A stretch of DNA of 64,000 bases from Phycisphaerales bacterium (GCA_018644725.1 JABGPZ010000044.1:1-64000), one strand, 5' to 3'. Shown: positions 1-9,458, counted from the first letter of the stretch. The notes: generated from the sequence alone by a model not told the origin. Made by a program: numbers and translations.

Positions 1-892
1 CGTCTTCGATCAGCTTCACCGCCGCCGCACCCGCCGCCGCGCAGACGGGATTGCCGCCGAGCGTGCAGCCGTGCGTGCCGGGGACGAGAACGTCGGCGTA
101 TTTCGGACTCGCAACGCACACGCCCACAGGCATTCCGCCGCCGATGGCCTTGGCGAGGGTCATTACGTCCGGTTCGATACCGAAGTGCTGATAGGCAAAG
201 TATTTACCCGTCCGCGCCGGGCCGGTCCACACTTCGTCGCAGCAAAGCAGTAAATCCTTGTCAGTACAGAGTTTACGCAATTCTTGCATAAATTCGACCG
301 TCGGGACATTCATGCCGCCTTCGGCTTGGATGGGTTCGATAATCACGCCAGCGGTTTCGTCGTCGATGGCGGCTTTGACGGCTTCGATATCGCCGTAGGG
401 GACCATGACATTGCCGGGGAGCATGGGCTCGAAACCCTTCTGGAACGACTCGGGCGTGAGCGACAGGCTGCCCATGGTTCGGCCGTGGAAGCAGCTGTGG
501 AAGCTGATGATTTTGTAGCGGCCTTCGCCGGCGGCGAGGCGCATGAGCTTCAGGGCGGCTTCGTTGGCTTCCGCGCCGGAGTGGCAATAGAAGACCTTAC
601 CGCCGAATGCGTGTTTGGTGATGCGCTCGGCGAGGTCGACCTGCGGGGCGTTGGTGAAGAGGTTGCCGTGGGAGACGAGGGTTTGGGCCTGGTCAACGAT
701 GGCGGCCGTGATGGCCGGGTGACAGTGGCCCGCCACGCCGCCCGCGCCGAAGCCCGGGAAGAAGTCGAGGTACTCGCGCCCGTCGGCGTCGTAGAGTTTC
801 ACGCCGTCGCCGCGGGTCATCGCGAGGGGAAGGCGGCCATAGTTTTCGATCAGCACAGCCTGCGAGGCCGCGACGAGTTGGTCATTGGTCAT
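1..892 (-). CDS. argD: Acetylornithine aminotransferase (3' part cut by window edge)
   Basis: Class III, PLP-dependent aminotransferase of arginine (and possibly lysine) synthesis, cytoplasmic. It transfers an amino group between N-acetylornithine and 2-oxoglutarate. About 297 codons are present and the rest lies beyond position 1. Visible family blocks are the GHCHPAI segment, the FHSCFHGRTMGSLS segment, the cofactor aspartate in CCDEVWTG and the Schiff-base lysine in TLAKAIGGGMPVG. I chose the ATG at 892 because GGAGA sits correctly before it; an in-frame ATG at 904 is possible but has no such site. It is divergent from ileS. OAT or GABA transaminases are the main alternative, but the block order fits ArgD best. 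Confidence 0.88.
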   Translation of the reverse strand, partial: MTNDQLVAASQAVLIENYGRLPLAMTRGDGVKLYDADGREYLDFFPGFGAGGVAGHCHPAITAAIVDQAQTLVSHGNLFTNAPQVDLAERITKHAFGGKVFYCHSGAEANEAALKLMRLAAGEGRYKIISFHSCFHGRTMGSLSLTPESFQKGFEPMLPGNVMVPYGDIEAVKAAIDDETAGVIIEPIQAEGGMNVPTVEFMQELRKLCTDKDLLLCCDEVWTGPARTGKYFAYQHFGIEPDVMTLAKAIGGGMPVGVCVASPKYADVLVPGTHGCTLGGNPVCAAAGAAAVKLIED

Positions 893-1060
893 GTGAGTCT
901 CCATGGGAAATGAGAATGCCACAGTATACCCAAAAGCGCGAAACAAAAAAAGCCCACATTGTCGCATCTGCCGTGTGGGGATTGTGGAAAGGCCTTGCAA
1001 ACAGGGGCGTTTTCTGCGAAAATGCCTCGCTAATTCTATTGACTTTTAAGGAGACCCACG

Positions 1061-4051
1061 ATGGGCAAGAAAAACCAGTACAAAGCGACTCTCAACCTTC
1101 CCAAGACCAGCTTCGACATGCGCGCGGGGCTACTGACCAAGGAACCCGCGACCCAGCAGCGCTGGACCGAGGAAGACCTGTATGGCCAGATTCGCGAAGC
1201 ACGTAAAGGCAGTGAACGCTTTATTTTGCATGACGGTCCGCCCTATGCCAACGGCAACATTCACATCGGGCACGTGCTGAACAAAGTCCTCAAGGACCTC
1301 GTGATCCGTACGAAGACGATGGCTGGATTCGACGCGCCGTTTATCCCCGGGTGGGACTGCCACGGTCTGCCGATCGAGGCGAAGGTCATGGAGAAGCTCG
1401 GCGAGAAAGCCAAGACGCTCGACGCGGTGGTCATCCGCCGAATTTGTCGTGAGTACGCCGAGAAGTTTGTCACGCTGCAGAGCGACCAGTTCGAGCGCCT
1501 CGGCTGCTACGGCGAATTTGATGATCCCTACATCACGATGGATCCCGGCTACGAGTCGGCGACCCTTGGCGTGTTTGCCCAGCTCATCGAGCGCGGGCTG
1601 GTCTTCCGCCAGCTCAAGCCGGTCCACTGGTCAATCGCGAACCAAACCGCGCTTGCCGAGGCGGAACTGGAATATCAGGACCGCACCGACACGAGCATCT
1701 TCGTGGCGTTTGACGTGGTGGCTGGGCTCGAAGCGATTCCGCACACCCCCGGCGATACGGTCGGGCTGCTGATCTGGACGACCACGCCCTGGACGCTGCC
1801 GGCGAACCGCGCGGTGGCCGTTGGCCCGAATATCGAATACGTCGCCGTTCGCACCACCACGCCCGACGGGCCGATGACGGTGGTCTGTGCGGCGGAACTG
1901 CTCGAGAAGGTCAAAGCCGCCGCCGAAGACGGCTGGCTGGCAGACGCCGAAATCGTCGGCACGGTGCGCGGGGAAGACCTCGCCAGCGCCAACATTCAAT
2001 ATGCCCACCCGCTGTCCGAGGGCATGACCTGCCCGTTGGTCGCCGCGGATTATGTCACGCTCGAAGACGGCACGGGCCTGGTGCACACCGCGCCCGGCCA
2101 CGGCACGGATGACTATTTCACTGGCCTGAAGAACGGCTTGGAAACCTACTGCCCGGTTCTCGCCGATGGCATGTTCGACGCGACCGTGCCGGGCTGGCTG
2201 ACCGGGAAAAGCGTGTGGGACGGCAACACGGCCGTGATCGAATTCCTCCGCAACAAGGCCCGCCTGGTTTCGGCGACGGACATCGAACACAGTTACCCCC
2301 ACGATTGGCGCAGCAAGACGCCGACGATTTTCCGCGCGACCGAACAGTGGTTCATCGGCGTGGATCGCCCGCTGGGCAGCGAGGCCGACGCGTTCACGCT
2401 CCGTAGCCTCGCCCAAGACGTGACGGGCAAGCCCCTCGCCGAGGGCGGCGTGGACTTCATCCCCGACTGGGGCCGCAACCGCCTCGGCGGGATGCTCGAA
2501 TCGCGCCCGGACTGGTGCGTCAGCCGTCAGCGCAGCTGGGGCCTGCCGATTCCCGCGTTCTTCACGCCCGATGGCGACGTGCTGTGCACGGCCGAAACGG
2601 TTCGCACCGTGGCCGCGTGCTTCGGGGAACATGGCAGCGACGCATGGTACACGATGACTCCGGCGGAAATCCTGTCGGGCTATGATCTTACCGAAGACGA
2701 CGCGGTCGAAGATGCGTCGAAATTTGACCTCGCGACCCTGACCAAGGGCGGCGACATTTTCGACGTTTGGTTCGAGTCCGGCAGCAGCTGGGCCGCCGTC
2801 GCGAAACTCCGCGGCCTCGTCGAGGACATCCCCGTGGACCTCTATCTTGAAGGGTCCGACCAACACCGCGGCTGGTTCCAACTTTCGCTGTTGCCCGCGC
2901 TGGGCGCACAGGGAGTCCCGCCGTTCAAGACGGTCCTCACCCACGGCTTTATCAACGACGCCGAGGGCAAGAAAATGTCCAAAAGCCTCGGCAACGGCGT
3001 CGACGTGCAAGAGCAGCTGTCCAAGCGCGGCGCGGATATTCTGCGCCTGTGGGTAGCCAGCCAGGACTATCGCGACGACGACCGCTGCAGCGACGAACTC
3101 ATCGCGCAGTGCGAAGATACCTACCGCAAAATCCGAAACACGATCCGCTTCTGCCTCGGCTCGATTGGCGACTACAATCCGGCCGACGGCGTATGCGAGC
3201 CAGCCGAGCACTCGCTGGACCGCTGGATGCGTCTGGAGCTGGAACTGCTGATCCGCGACGTGCGCGGCATGTTCGACCGCTACGAATTCCACGTCGCGAT
3301 GCGTCGGCTGTTCGAGTTCTGCACCGTGCAGGTTTCGAGCGTCTACCTCGCGGCGATCAAGGACCGGCTGTACTGCGAGCTGCCCAACAGCCCGCGCCGC
3401 CGTGCGACCCAGGGCGTCCTGCGCGACGTGGTGGTCACGCTGATCAAGCTTCTCGCGCCGATCATCCCGTTCACCGCCGAAGAGGCCTGGGCGAGCATTC
3501 CCCACGCCGACGAGGCCGAGCCAAAGAGCGTCCACCTCTCGATCCTCCCCCAGAGCGACGCGGACATGCTCGAAATCGCCGAGGACATCCGCCCGGTCGA
3601 CCACAAACTGCTCACCGAGCCGGATCTGGAATTGGTCTTCGGGCCGGGCTGGATCTGGGAACGGCTGATGGACCTGCGCAGCAAGGCGCTGGTGAAGCTC
3701 GAAGACATGAAGGCCGCCGGCGTGAAAAACTCGATGGATGCCGAAGTCGTCTTCGCGATTCCCGAGAACCTCCCGGGTCTGCGAACGATTGTCGAATCCT
3801 ATCTGCCGGAACTCGAAGACCTTTGCGGCGTGGGCTTTGCCCGCATCGAAGCGGCCGAGGCCGTCGAAGATGCCGCCGCCGGTGTCGAGTCGATCGCCGT
3901 CAGCGTGGTCGATACGCGCGAGAGCTATGAATGCTGCGAACGCAGCTGGAAGCGCCGTCCGGACGTCGGTTCCGACGCGGCCTACCCCACGCTTTCGGCC
4001 CGTGACGCCGCCGTAGTGGCTGAACTCGGCTTTGTGCCTGACAGCGAATAG
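1061..4051 (+). CDS. ileS: Isoleucyl-tRNA synthetase with degenerate C-terminal zinc finger
   Basis: Charges tRNA-Ile with isoleucine; cytoplasmic class I synthetase of 996 residues, somewhat longer than the E. coli enzyme. The HIGH motif is at about residue 68 and KMSKS at about 638. The TTTPWTLPANRAVAV editing-domain block follows the catalytic fold, and the anticodon-binding domain fills the last third. The start has AAGGAGA just upstream. In most bacterial IleS of this type the tail holds a CxxC...CxxC zinc finger. Here the matching segment reads CERSW and TLSARD, so most cysteine ligands are replaced while the surrounding RPDVG and AAVV residues are kept. A good terminator follows. Confidence 0.97.
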   Translation: MGKKNQYKATLNLPKTSFDMRAGLLTKEPATQQRWTEEDLYGQIREARKGSERFILHDGPPYANGNIHIGHVLNKVLKDLVIRTKTMAGFDAPFIPGWDCHGLPIEAKVMEKLGEKAKTLDAVVIRRICREYAEKFVTLQSDQFERLGCYGEFDDPYITMDPGYESATLGVFAQLIERGLVFRQLKPVHWSIANQTALAEAELEYQDRTDTSIFVAFDVVAGLEAIPHTPGDTVGLLIWTTTPWTLPANRAVAVGPNIEYVAVRTTTPDGPMTVVCAAELLEKVKAAAEDGWLADAEIVGTVRGEDLASANIQYAHPLSEGMTCPLVAADYVTLEDGTGLVHTAPGHGTDDYFTGLKNGLETYCPVLADGMFDATVPGWLTGKSVWDGNTAVIEFLRNKARLVSATDIEHSYPHDWRSKTPTIFRATEQWFIGVDRPLGSEADAFTLRSLAQDVTGKPLAEGGVDFIPDWGRNRLGGMLESRPDWCVSRQRSWGLPIPAFFTPDGDVLCTAETVRTVAACFGEHGSDAWYTMTPAEILSGYDLTEDDAVEDASKFDLATLTKGGDIFDVWFESGSSWAAVAKLRGLVEDIPVDLYLEGSDQHRGWFQLSLLPALGAQGVPPFKTVLTHGFINDAEGKKMSKSLGNGVDVQEQLSKRGADILRLWVASQDYRDDDRCSDELIAQCEDTYRKIRNTIRFCLGSIGDYNPADGVCEPAEHSLDRWMRLELELLIRDVRGMFDRYEFHVAMRRLFEFCTVQVSSVYLAAIKDRLYCELPNSPRRRATQGVLRDVVVTLIKLLAPIIPFTAEEAWASIPHADEAEPKSVHLSILPQSDADMLEIAEDIRPVDHKLLTEPDLELVFGPGWIWERLMDLRSKALVKLEDMKAAGVKNSMDAEVVFAIPENLPGLRTIVESYLPELEDLCGVGFARIEAAEAVEDAAAGVESIAVSVVDTRESYECCERSWKRRPDVGSDAAYPTLSARDAAVVAELGFVPDSE

Positions 4052-4077
4052 CAACGCCAACATAGAGAATCTCGTTC

Positions 4078-4107
4078 GGGCGGTCTGATTCAGGCCGTCC
4101 GTTTTTT
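4078..4107 (+). terminator. Rho-independent terminator of ileS
   Basis: Ten-pair stem GGGCGGTCTG / CAGGCCGTCC with two G-T pairs and an ATT loop, followed by GTTTTTT, 26 bases after the ileS stop. Confidence 0.85.
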
Positions 4108-4141
4108 ATGCGCACAAAAAAGCCCTATGGCAGATTAGAGT

Positions 4142-4458
4142 GGACTGATAAATATGCGACAGGATTGTCTCAAGCGCCGGAGGCGCGAAAGTATTTAGCC
4201 GGGGGCGTAAGCCCCCGGAATGAGGCATAATAAAAAGAGCCCCGAAGGGGCGAAAGAAACACCCATCTTACATTTCTCTTTCGCCCTTCCAAGGCTTGTG
4301 GAATTCGCCGGGGCTTGCCTTAGTCTTTCCGGTCACAAGCTCCCTCCAAGAAACTAAGGCCCCGGCTTTTTGACACCCACTACCGAGGGCTTACGCCCCC
4401 GGCTAAACACTGTTGCCCTTTCAGGGCAAAGACTAGCCCAGCCCAACCGGGCGAGCCA
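4142..4458 (-). repeat. Composite hairpin repeat, copy 1 (inverted relative to copies 2 and 3)
   Basis: Non-coding block of several perfect short palindromes: GCGCC/GGCGC, GCCGGGGGC/GCCCCCGGC and GCCCCGAAGGGGC, ending with a GCCCTTTCAGGGC unit. Its reverse complement matches 37200-37447 and 31313-31530 closely, including the outer TATGCGACAGGATTG edge. Copy 1 carries extra sequence in the middle (about 4290-4365) with a degenerate inner hairpin. It fills the 533-base gap between ileS and the parvulin gene. No transposase is near it; a REP- or MITE-like non-autonomous element is the likely nature. Confidence 0.8.
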
Positions 4459-4525
4459 TTGAACCGAGTGAATCATTGAGTCAAATGGTATGCTTTGCTT
4501 CCACGCTATTCGTCGATGAACGCAC

Positions 4526-4554
4526 AAAAAAAGCCCCGGCCGGATGGTCGGGGC
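4526..4554 (-). terminator. Rho-independent terminator of the parvulin gene
   Basis: On the minus strand: stem GCCCCG/CGGGGC with a 10-base loop, followed by seven T. Confidence 0.85.
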
Positions 4555-4584
4555 GTTTGTGTGTCGTATGTCGTCAGAAGACGA

Positions 4585-5922
4585 TTACTTTTTCGCAGGG
4601 GCTTCGGCAGCTTTGGCAGCGGCCTCAGGAGCGGCCTTGGTAGCGTCTTTGGCTTCGGCCTTCTTGAGGGTCTCGACGAGCTTCTTCGCTTCGGCGTCTT
4701 TTACGGCTTTGGCTTCGGCTTCGGCTATGGCTTCGATGGCTTTGGCCTTGGCTTCGGCGGCGGCACGGGCTTTGGCCATGGTGCGCATCTGATCGGCTTG
4801 TTTTTGCTTTTCTGCGGCGTCTTTGTCCATCTTGGCCTGAACGGTCGGCGCGTAGGCGATGGGGCAGGAGCCCAGTGCCTGGTCAAAGATTTTGTTCTGG
4901 AGCAGGGTGCCGAGCAGCTGCTGGGCGGACTGGATGTTGGTTTGTTCGGCGGCGGCCGCTTGGGCCTTATCGGGTGCGGCGGCGGTGGGCGCGGGGATTT
5001 CTTTGCCGGCCTGGATCAGGTGGAATCCGAAGTTGGTGCGGATGGGGGTGATGACACCGCCGAGTTTGCACTGGAACGTGCCATAGCTGAAGGTGGGGAC
5101 CATGCGGTTCTGGGCACCGAGGCAGACGATGTCACCCAGCGAACCCTTGGCGGTGACGCCCGAGGGGCAAACCGAGTACTTGGCGGCTTCGGCCCCGAAG
5201 GTGGTCTTCTTGGCCTCGATGTCGGCGCCGATTTTGGCGAGCTGGGCAATGATCGCTTTTTGGATCGTGGTCGCAGCCAGCGCATCGCAGGCAATCAGGA
5301 TGTGGCTGGAGCTGCGCTTGGTGCCATCGAAGTAGGTGGGGTTGGCTTTGATGAACGCCTTGGCCTTTTCGGGGCTCAGCTGGACCTTGGCATAGGTTTC
5401 CCACGCAACGAAGTCGCGGAAGTCCGCGAGGGACATGCCCTGTTCCTTCAGTGCGGTTTCGAGGGTCATGCCCTGGGGCAGGCGCGTCTTGATCGTCGCA
5501 ACGAAGTCGGCGTATTCCTTGTCGGTGCAGGTGATCTTGTTGCGCTTGATGTACTGGGACTGGAGCTTGAGGAAGACTTCGCCCTTGAGGTAGGAGTAGG
5601 GCATCTTGTCGATTTGGCCCTGGAAGTACTTCTTGGCCGCGCCGTGGCTTTGGGCGGGGATGCGCGCGAACTGCTGGCTGATGCTAGCGAGCATGTTCTT
5701 GTATTCCTTGGCGACGGCGGTGTTGATCTTCTTGCCGTCGATCTTTACATCACCCACGGTGGCGGGGACTTCGGGAAGGAGTGGCGGAAGCGCGAACTTC
5801 GGCATCGGTGCGGGCGCGGGCATCGGCATCGGCATCGGTGCGGGCGCGGGTTGGGCAATGCTAAGCGCGGGCAGGATCAGGGCGGTCAGCAACAGGGCGA
5901 ATTTGAGATACGTGCGGTTCAT
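4585..5922 (-). CDS. Secreted parvulin-type peptidyl-prolyl isomerase (PpiC/SurA-like)
   Basis: Predicted periplasmic foldase of 445 residues. A Sec signal peptide ends near residue 23, followed by a Pro/Met/Ala-rich linker. A helical SurA-like N-domain spans about 45-185 (LKEQGMSLADFRDFVAWE). A rotamase domain spans about 205-300, with SSSHILI at its start and the terminal strand block TNFGFHLIQAGKE. The last 90 residues are an Ala/Lys/Glu-rich helix, probably a coiled coil. A strong AAAGGAGA site precedes the start. It stands alone with its own terminator, so the assignment rests on sequence only. Parvulins help outer membrane and secreted proteins fold, which suits the many exported proteins around it. 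Confidence 0.85.
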   Translation of the reverse strand: MNRTYLKFALLLTALILPALSIAQPAPAPMPMPMPAPAPMPKFALPPLLPEVPATVGDVKIDGKKINTAVAKEYKNMLASISQQFARIPAQSHGAAKKYFQGQIDKMPYSYLKGEVFLKLQSQYIKRNKITCTDKEYADFVATIKTRLPQGMTLETALKEQGMSLADFRDFVAWETYAKVQLSPEKAKAFIKANPTYFDGTKRSSSHILIACDALAATTIQKAIIAQLAKIGADIEAKKTTFGAEAAKYSVCPSGVTAKGSLGDIVCLGAQNRMVPTFSYGTFQCKLGGVITPIRTNFGFHLIQAGKEIPAPTAAAPDKAQAAAAEQTNIQSAQQLLGTLLQNKIFDQALGSCPIAYAPTVQAKMDKDAAEKQKQADQMRTMAKARAAAEAKAKAIEAIAEAEAKAVKDAEAKKLVETLKKAEAKDATKAAPEAAAKAAEAPAKK

Positions 5923-6197
5923 TCGATTCTCCTTTCATTCCCCGCGGGCAACGCCGTGTCGCGCACGAGGCAATGAAGATGTATGTGCCAGTGTAAAGTA
6001 GAACGTAGCATTGTTCATATTTTTGCAGGAATGTCCCGAAAAAAATCGCCCGACGCGGAATTTTTTCCCGCCAGCGGCCTTGGTATCGATGTTGACTTTC
6101 ACAGTGAGTTGCTATACCCCTCGCACGACAACTACATAATAGATGAACCGAGGAGGGCGGAATTTGCGAAAATGGTGGAAAAAAGTGGAGAATGGGG

Positions 6198-6225
6198 TTG
6201 AAGCCGGCCGATAAAAGGATATAAT
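6198..6225 (+). promoter_or_regulatory. Candidate promoter P1 of the PEP-CTERM transcription unit
   Basis: TTGAAG at 6198-6203, 16-base spacer, perfect TATAAT at 6220-6225. CTCA-loop sequences begin just downstream (about 6250), which makes this the likelier start of the long leader. Confidence 0.5.
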
Positions 6226-6231
6226 GGGACT

Positions 6232-7353
6232 CGATCGAGCAACACCGCTCAGTGGCGCTCATCGACAACAACCGAGAATACAGGCCGAAACGCTTGTTCC
6301 TGTGAGATTTTCGAAGTCCAAAAAACTTCTGAAAAATTTCAGAAAACGGGAAAAAGGCCTTGACTCGACCCTCGAAATGGCTTACTTTACGTAGGCTCAG
6401 ACCGCGAGGTCTATAAAGACATCTATATAAAAACAAAAGGAAGAGGTTTTCTCCGGACTACTGCTCAACACTTCAGTCCATTCGAACCTCTTGAACCCGC
6501 GAAGATTTTCTGCGAACTCAGGCTGCAGCTCATTGCACCCGCCGCAACGAATCGAGCGGATCACAATTGAACAAGAGGATCCAGACCCCCTCGGCTATTT
6601 CTCCAGGCTCCCAGTGCGGATTCTGCGTGGGATGGTGCGAAATGGTTTGGAATTTCCTGGAATGCGAACCGCGACCTCACGAGGTCCGTCTATGCCCGCT
6701 TTGGGTGTGTCGGCCTGGAAGTGTCGCACGGTCTATCGCTCGACGCCTACCAATGTGGGTAGGGCGGGCAGTGGCCAGATTCGCAAACCGTGCCTTGGAA
6801 GACGACGAGAAGAGACCGTGCCTTGGACGACGAGGCTCAGAGAGACACCATTCAACCCTGGCTCAGCCCTGCAGCATGGGACGCTCAATCCCGCAGGACG
6901 CATTGACACAAAGGAGGACACGTCGAATAACGAACGCTCAGTTCGGACGCCGCATGCCAAGCCATAGCTCATGGCCGCCGCAGACCGGCATCCACCGTCT
7001 CGGGGTGTTGCGCCACTGGTGCGCAAGGGACCCGTCAGAGATGCGCCAAGAAGACCCGCATCGTACTGGCAAACGAAGAGATCTAGGCATCTACAGATGT
7101 ACACATGACTGGATTTGCATATAAGCCGCTTCCTCAGGCCACTCAAGCCTGATCCGGGACCTCACAAGGCGCAAGACCAATCGCATCCGTCGGGATGGGC
7201 CGCAAGGCCGAAGCGAATTGCAGGACTCACCTGCAGACAACACAACCAACAGGACTCACCTGTTGCCCCTGGCCGGATTGCTCCCCGGCACGAACAGGGA
7301 CGCTCAATGCTCAACAGAGGCCGGCACGACCGGTCCAACGAAAGGACGCTCAA
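6232..7353 (+). promoter_or_regulatory. Long structured leader with CTCA-loop hairpins
   Basis: No convincing gene lies here; overlapping short frames lack ribosome sites and family features. What is seen is a run of small hairpins whose loops hold CTCA. Examples: TGCA/TGCA loop GCTCAT (6524-6537); GGGA/TCCC loop CGCTCAA (6878-6892) inside a CCTGC/GCAGG outer stem; CGAAC/GTTCG loop GCTCA (6931-6945); GCCAT/ATGGC loop AGCTC (6961-6975); TCAGGC/GCCTGA loop CACTCAA (7134-7152); TGCAGG/CCTGCA loop ACTCA (7219-7235); CAACAGG/CCTGTTG loop ACTCA (7247-7265). By hand I count about 20 CTCA and one TGAG. The last CTCA lies between the AAAGGA site and the start codon. Interpreted as an unusually long 5' UTR or a separate structured RNA. 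Confidence 0.6.
6360..6388 (+). promoter_or_regulatory. Candidate promoter P2 within the leader region
   Basis: TTGACT at 6360-6365, 17-base spacer, TACTTT at 6383-6388. An 8+2+8 inverted repeat (TTCTGAAA, 6327-6344) lies just upstream. A start near 6395 would place an AGACC-GCGA-GGTCT hairpin with a GNRA loop (6399-6412) at the 5' end of the RNA. Confidence 0.4.
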
Positions 7354-8667
7354 ATGAAACGCTCTACTATGGGAACCCGAATTGCATTAGGAATTGTGAT
7401 GTTTGTCCTTGCCGCCAGCAGTGCGCTCGCGGCTGTTCCGACTCGAGAACTCTCCTCCGCCGTGCGCAATTGGTACATCTATTCTGATGGCGACGGGTCA
7501 CAACCGATTGACCCCTCCCAAACCAATGGGATTCTCGACGTGAACGACGACCCGTTCATCGCAACCTTCCAGAACCGCAAGACCACCGACGACAACGCCG
7601 TGGCCTTGACTTCGGCCTCGGCCAGCGCCAACACCACCTCGTTCTACATGAACTATTCCGGCGCGGAAAACCAAAGCTCGATCTACTACCTCACCCAGTC
7701 CAACGGCATCGGCGGCTACAACCGCGCACAGCACGAGCGCTATTCCGACGCCAACGGCCACGCGCTGGGTTGGACGACTCAGTCGGACGCGGGTGGATTT
7801 AACCTGATGACCGTTTCGGTCCACAATGGCGCGAACACCATCAACGATGGTGGCCAGACCTACAACGCCAACCCGCAGGTTGCTTCGGCAACGGGGATGA
7901 ACAACGCCTCCAAAGACCCCATCACCGGCGCACACTACACCCCCAAGTACAACGAGGCGACCGACGCCTACGACGAAGCTGTCAACTACTGGCGCCACAC
8001 CTACCAGGAAGCTGCCTGGGTCGCACAGGACAAGAACACCGAGAACGACAGCTACCGTGGTCTGAAGCTCTTTGATCGCGAAGGCCAAGCGTATGACGGC
8101 GCGCTCAACCCCGCCACCGGCGTCTACAGCGCACTTTACGAACAAGCTGGCACGACCGTGGGCGACTATGGCTACCAAGACACCTTCGTCAACGAAGGCC
8201 AAGGCGGCGTAATCAACGGCCTCGCCGGCACCGAGTTCGAATCGAGCGATCCCGACCGCGTTGAAAACCAACAGGTCATCCGGATCGACTTCGAAGACTT
8301 CAACATGACCTTTGCCGAAGCGACCAGCGAAGGCTTCCTCCTGGAAGAACAGTGGATGGGCGCCTATGACGCAGCTGACCTGGTCAACGCCGTTGACGAG
8401 TTGGTCTTCTACGACTACGGCGCAGCGGGCGATGCCGAAATGATCGCGCTTCTGCTGAACGTTGACCGCAGCCGCACCATGGCCGAAGGTCAAATCTACC
8501 TCGACAACAACGATAACGACATCTTCGACGCAGGCGACTACGCCTTTGCAGACAACCGCGTGTTCATCGCCGAGTTGGACCAGGTTCCTGAACCGGCCAC
8601 GATGAGCCTTCTGGCTCTGGGCGGGCTGGGAATGTTGCGCCGCCGCAAGGCACGCAAGAACGCCTAA
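7354..8667 (+). CDS. PEP-CTERM sorted exported protein
   Basis: Exported surface or matrix protein of 437 residues with unknown specific role. Signal peptide at residues 1-26 (ends ASSALA). The central part is rich in Asn, Asp, Tyr and Gly with low cysteine. The tail has the PEP-CTERM signature: VPEPAT, a hydrophobic stretch, then RRRKARK. In known systems an exosortase cleaves this tail and exports the protein to the surface; no exosortase is in the window. The ATG at 7354 is chosen because AAAGGA precedes it and it begins a proper signal peptide; upstream in-frame codons only read the leader. The gene is bracketed by a structured leader and trailer, which suggests strong post-transcriptional control or a very stable message. 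Confidence 0.85.
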   Translation: MKRSTMGTRIALGIVMFVLAASSALAAVPTRELSSAVRNWYIYSDGDGSQPIDPSQTNGILDVNDDPFIATFQNRKTTDDNAVALTSASASANTTSFYMNYSGAENQSSIYYLTQSNGIGGYNRAQHERYSDANGHALGWTTQSDAGGFNLMTVSVHNGANTINDGGQTYNANPQVASATGMNNASKDPITGAHYTPKYNEATDAYDEAVNYWRHTYQEAAWVAQDKNTENDSYRGLKLFDREGQAYDGALNPATGVYSALYEQAGTTVGDYGYQDTFVNEGQGGVINGLAGTEFESSDPDRVENQQVIRIDFEDFNMTFAEATSEGFLLEEQWMGAYDAADLVNAVDELVFYDYGAAGDAEMIALLLNVDRSRTMAEGQIYLDNNDNDIFDAGDYAFADNRVFIAELDQVPEPATMSLLALGGLGMLRRRKARKNA

Positions 8668-9177
8668 CCCCAACTGATGGATCGAAGATGACCCGCCGGA
8701 GCAGAATCCGGCGGGGAGGGCGGACAACGACTGCCCAAAGAGAACCGACAGAACCCCTCCAGGCTGGTTGAGCCGGAGACCCCGATTGACAACTACAGAC
8801 GACCAGGCCGCCGGGGCAACGAATCTCCCGCCCTAGCGCTGCTCCCTGACGCGACAGACAACCACACCTCAGGTTGAGCTGCACGCCAGGGCGGGCAACC
8901 TTCGAGGACCCGACGGCCTGCGATGCGATGAATGCATCGGGAGACACGAGAGGCGCGAGAAACCGCCGCCTCTCCCAACATTCCCTTCGAGCGCGACACC
9001 GCGCTCAGGACCAACTATCCCAGAGAGCGCGGGCGCTCACAAAACGCGCCACACTATGCAGCACTCAGGAAAAACTATCCCAGAGAGCACAGAGCACCAT
9101 GAGCATGAATTTAGGGGGCCGGATTGAGCCCCGGCTCCCCCTAAATTCCCCCAAGAGTGCCGAGCTTCAAACAACTA

Positions 9178-9256
9178 TCCCAGAGAGCGCGGGCGCGTCC
9201 CGCGAGTATTTGAGCAATGAAGAAGAGTGGATTGAGCTCCACTCGACCCCAGGGCG
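9178..9256 (+). repeat. 79-base direct repeat in the trailer, copy A
   Basis: Matches 9380-9458 at 77 of 79 positions by eye. It contains the CGCGGG/CCCGCG hairpin, the GAGTGG/CCACTC hairpin with loop ATTGAGCT, and the start of the next hairpin. Confidence 0.85.
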
Positions 9257-9379
9257 CCTGAGAGACCGCCCGACGACAGAGCTGAGAGCCTGTCGGCCGC
9301 AGACGTGAGAACTCTGCGCCTCTCAAACATTTCGGGCGCGAATCAAACCGCGACCACGATACATCCCAACGCAAAATTT

Positions 9380-9458
9380 TCCCAGAGAGCGCGGGCGCGT
9401 CCCGCGAGCATTTGAGCAATGAAGAAGAGTGGATTGAGCTCCACTCAACCCCAGGGCG
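9380..9458 (+). repeat. 79-base direct repeat in the trailer, copy B
   Basis: Second copy of the block at 9178-9256, differing at two positions. The hairpins that follow each copy (GGGCG(G)/(C)CGCCC, then CGACAG/CTGTCG) are also shared, so the duplicated module extends beyond the near-identical core with more divergence. Confidence 0.85.

Noticed and set aside
1631-4063. 810-codon open frame on the minus strand opposite ileS
   Set aside because: It mirrors ileS in the antisense frame of a GC-rich gene. Composition is Arg/Ala/Asp/Val-rich with no family motif, and ileS is certain.
5983-6201. 72-codon frame between the parvulin gene and the PEP-CTERM leader
   Set aside because: No ribosome site or motif. 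The region more likely holds the parvulin promoter and promoter P1.
6491-7124. Overlapping open frames of 130-190 codons upstream of the PEP-CTERM gene
   Set aside because: No ribosome sites, Arg/Pro/Ser-rich composition, mutually overlapping frames. The hairpin structure explains the sequence better.
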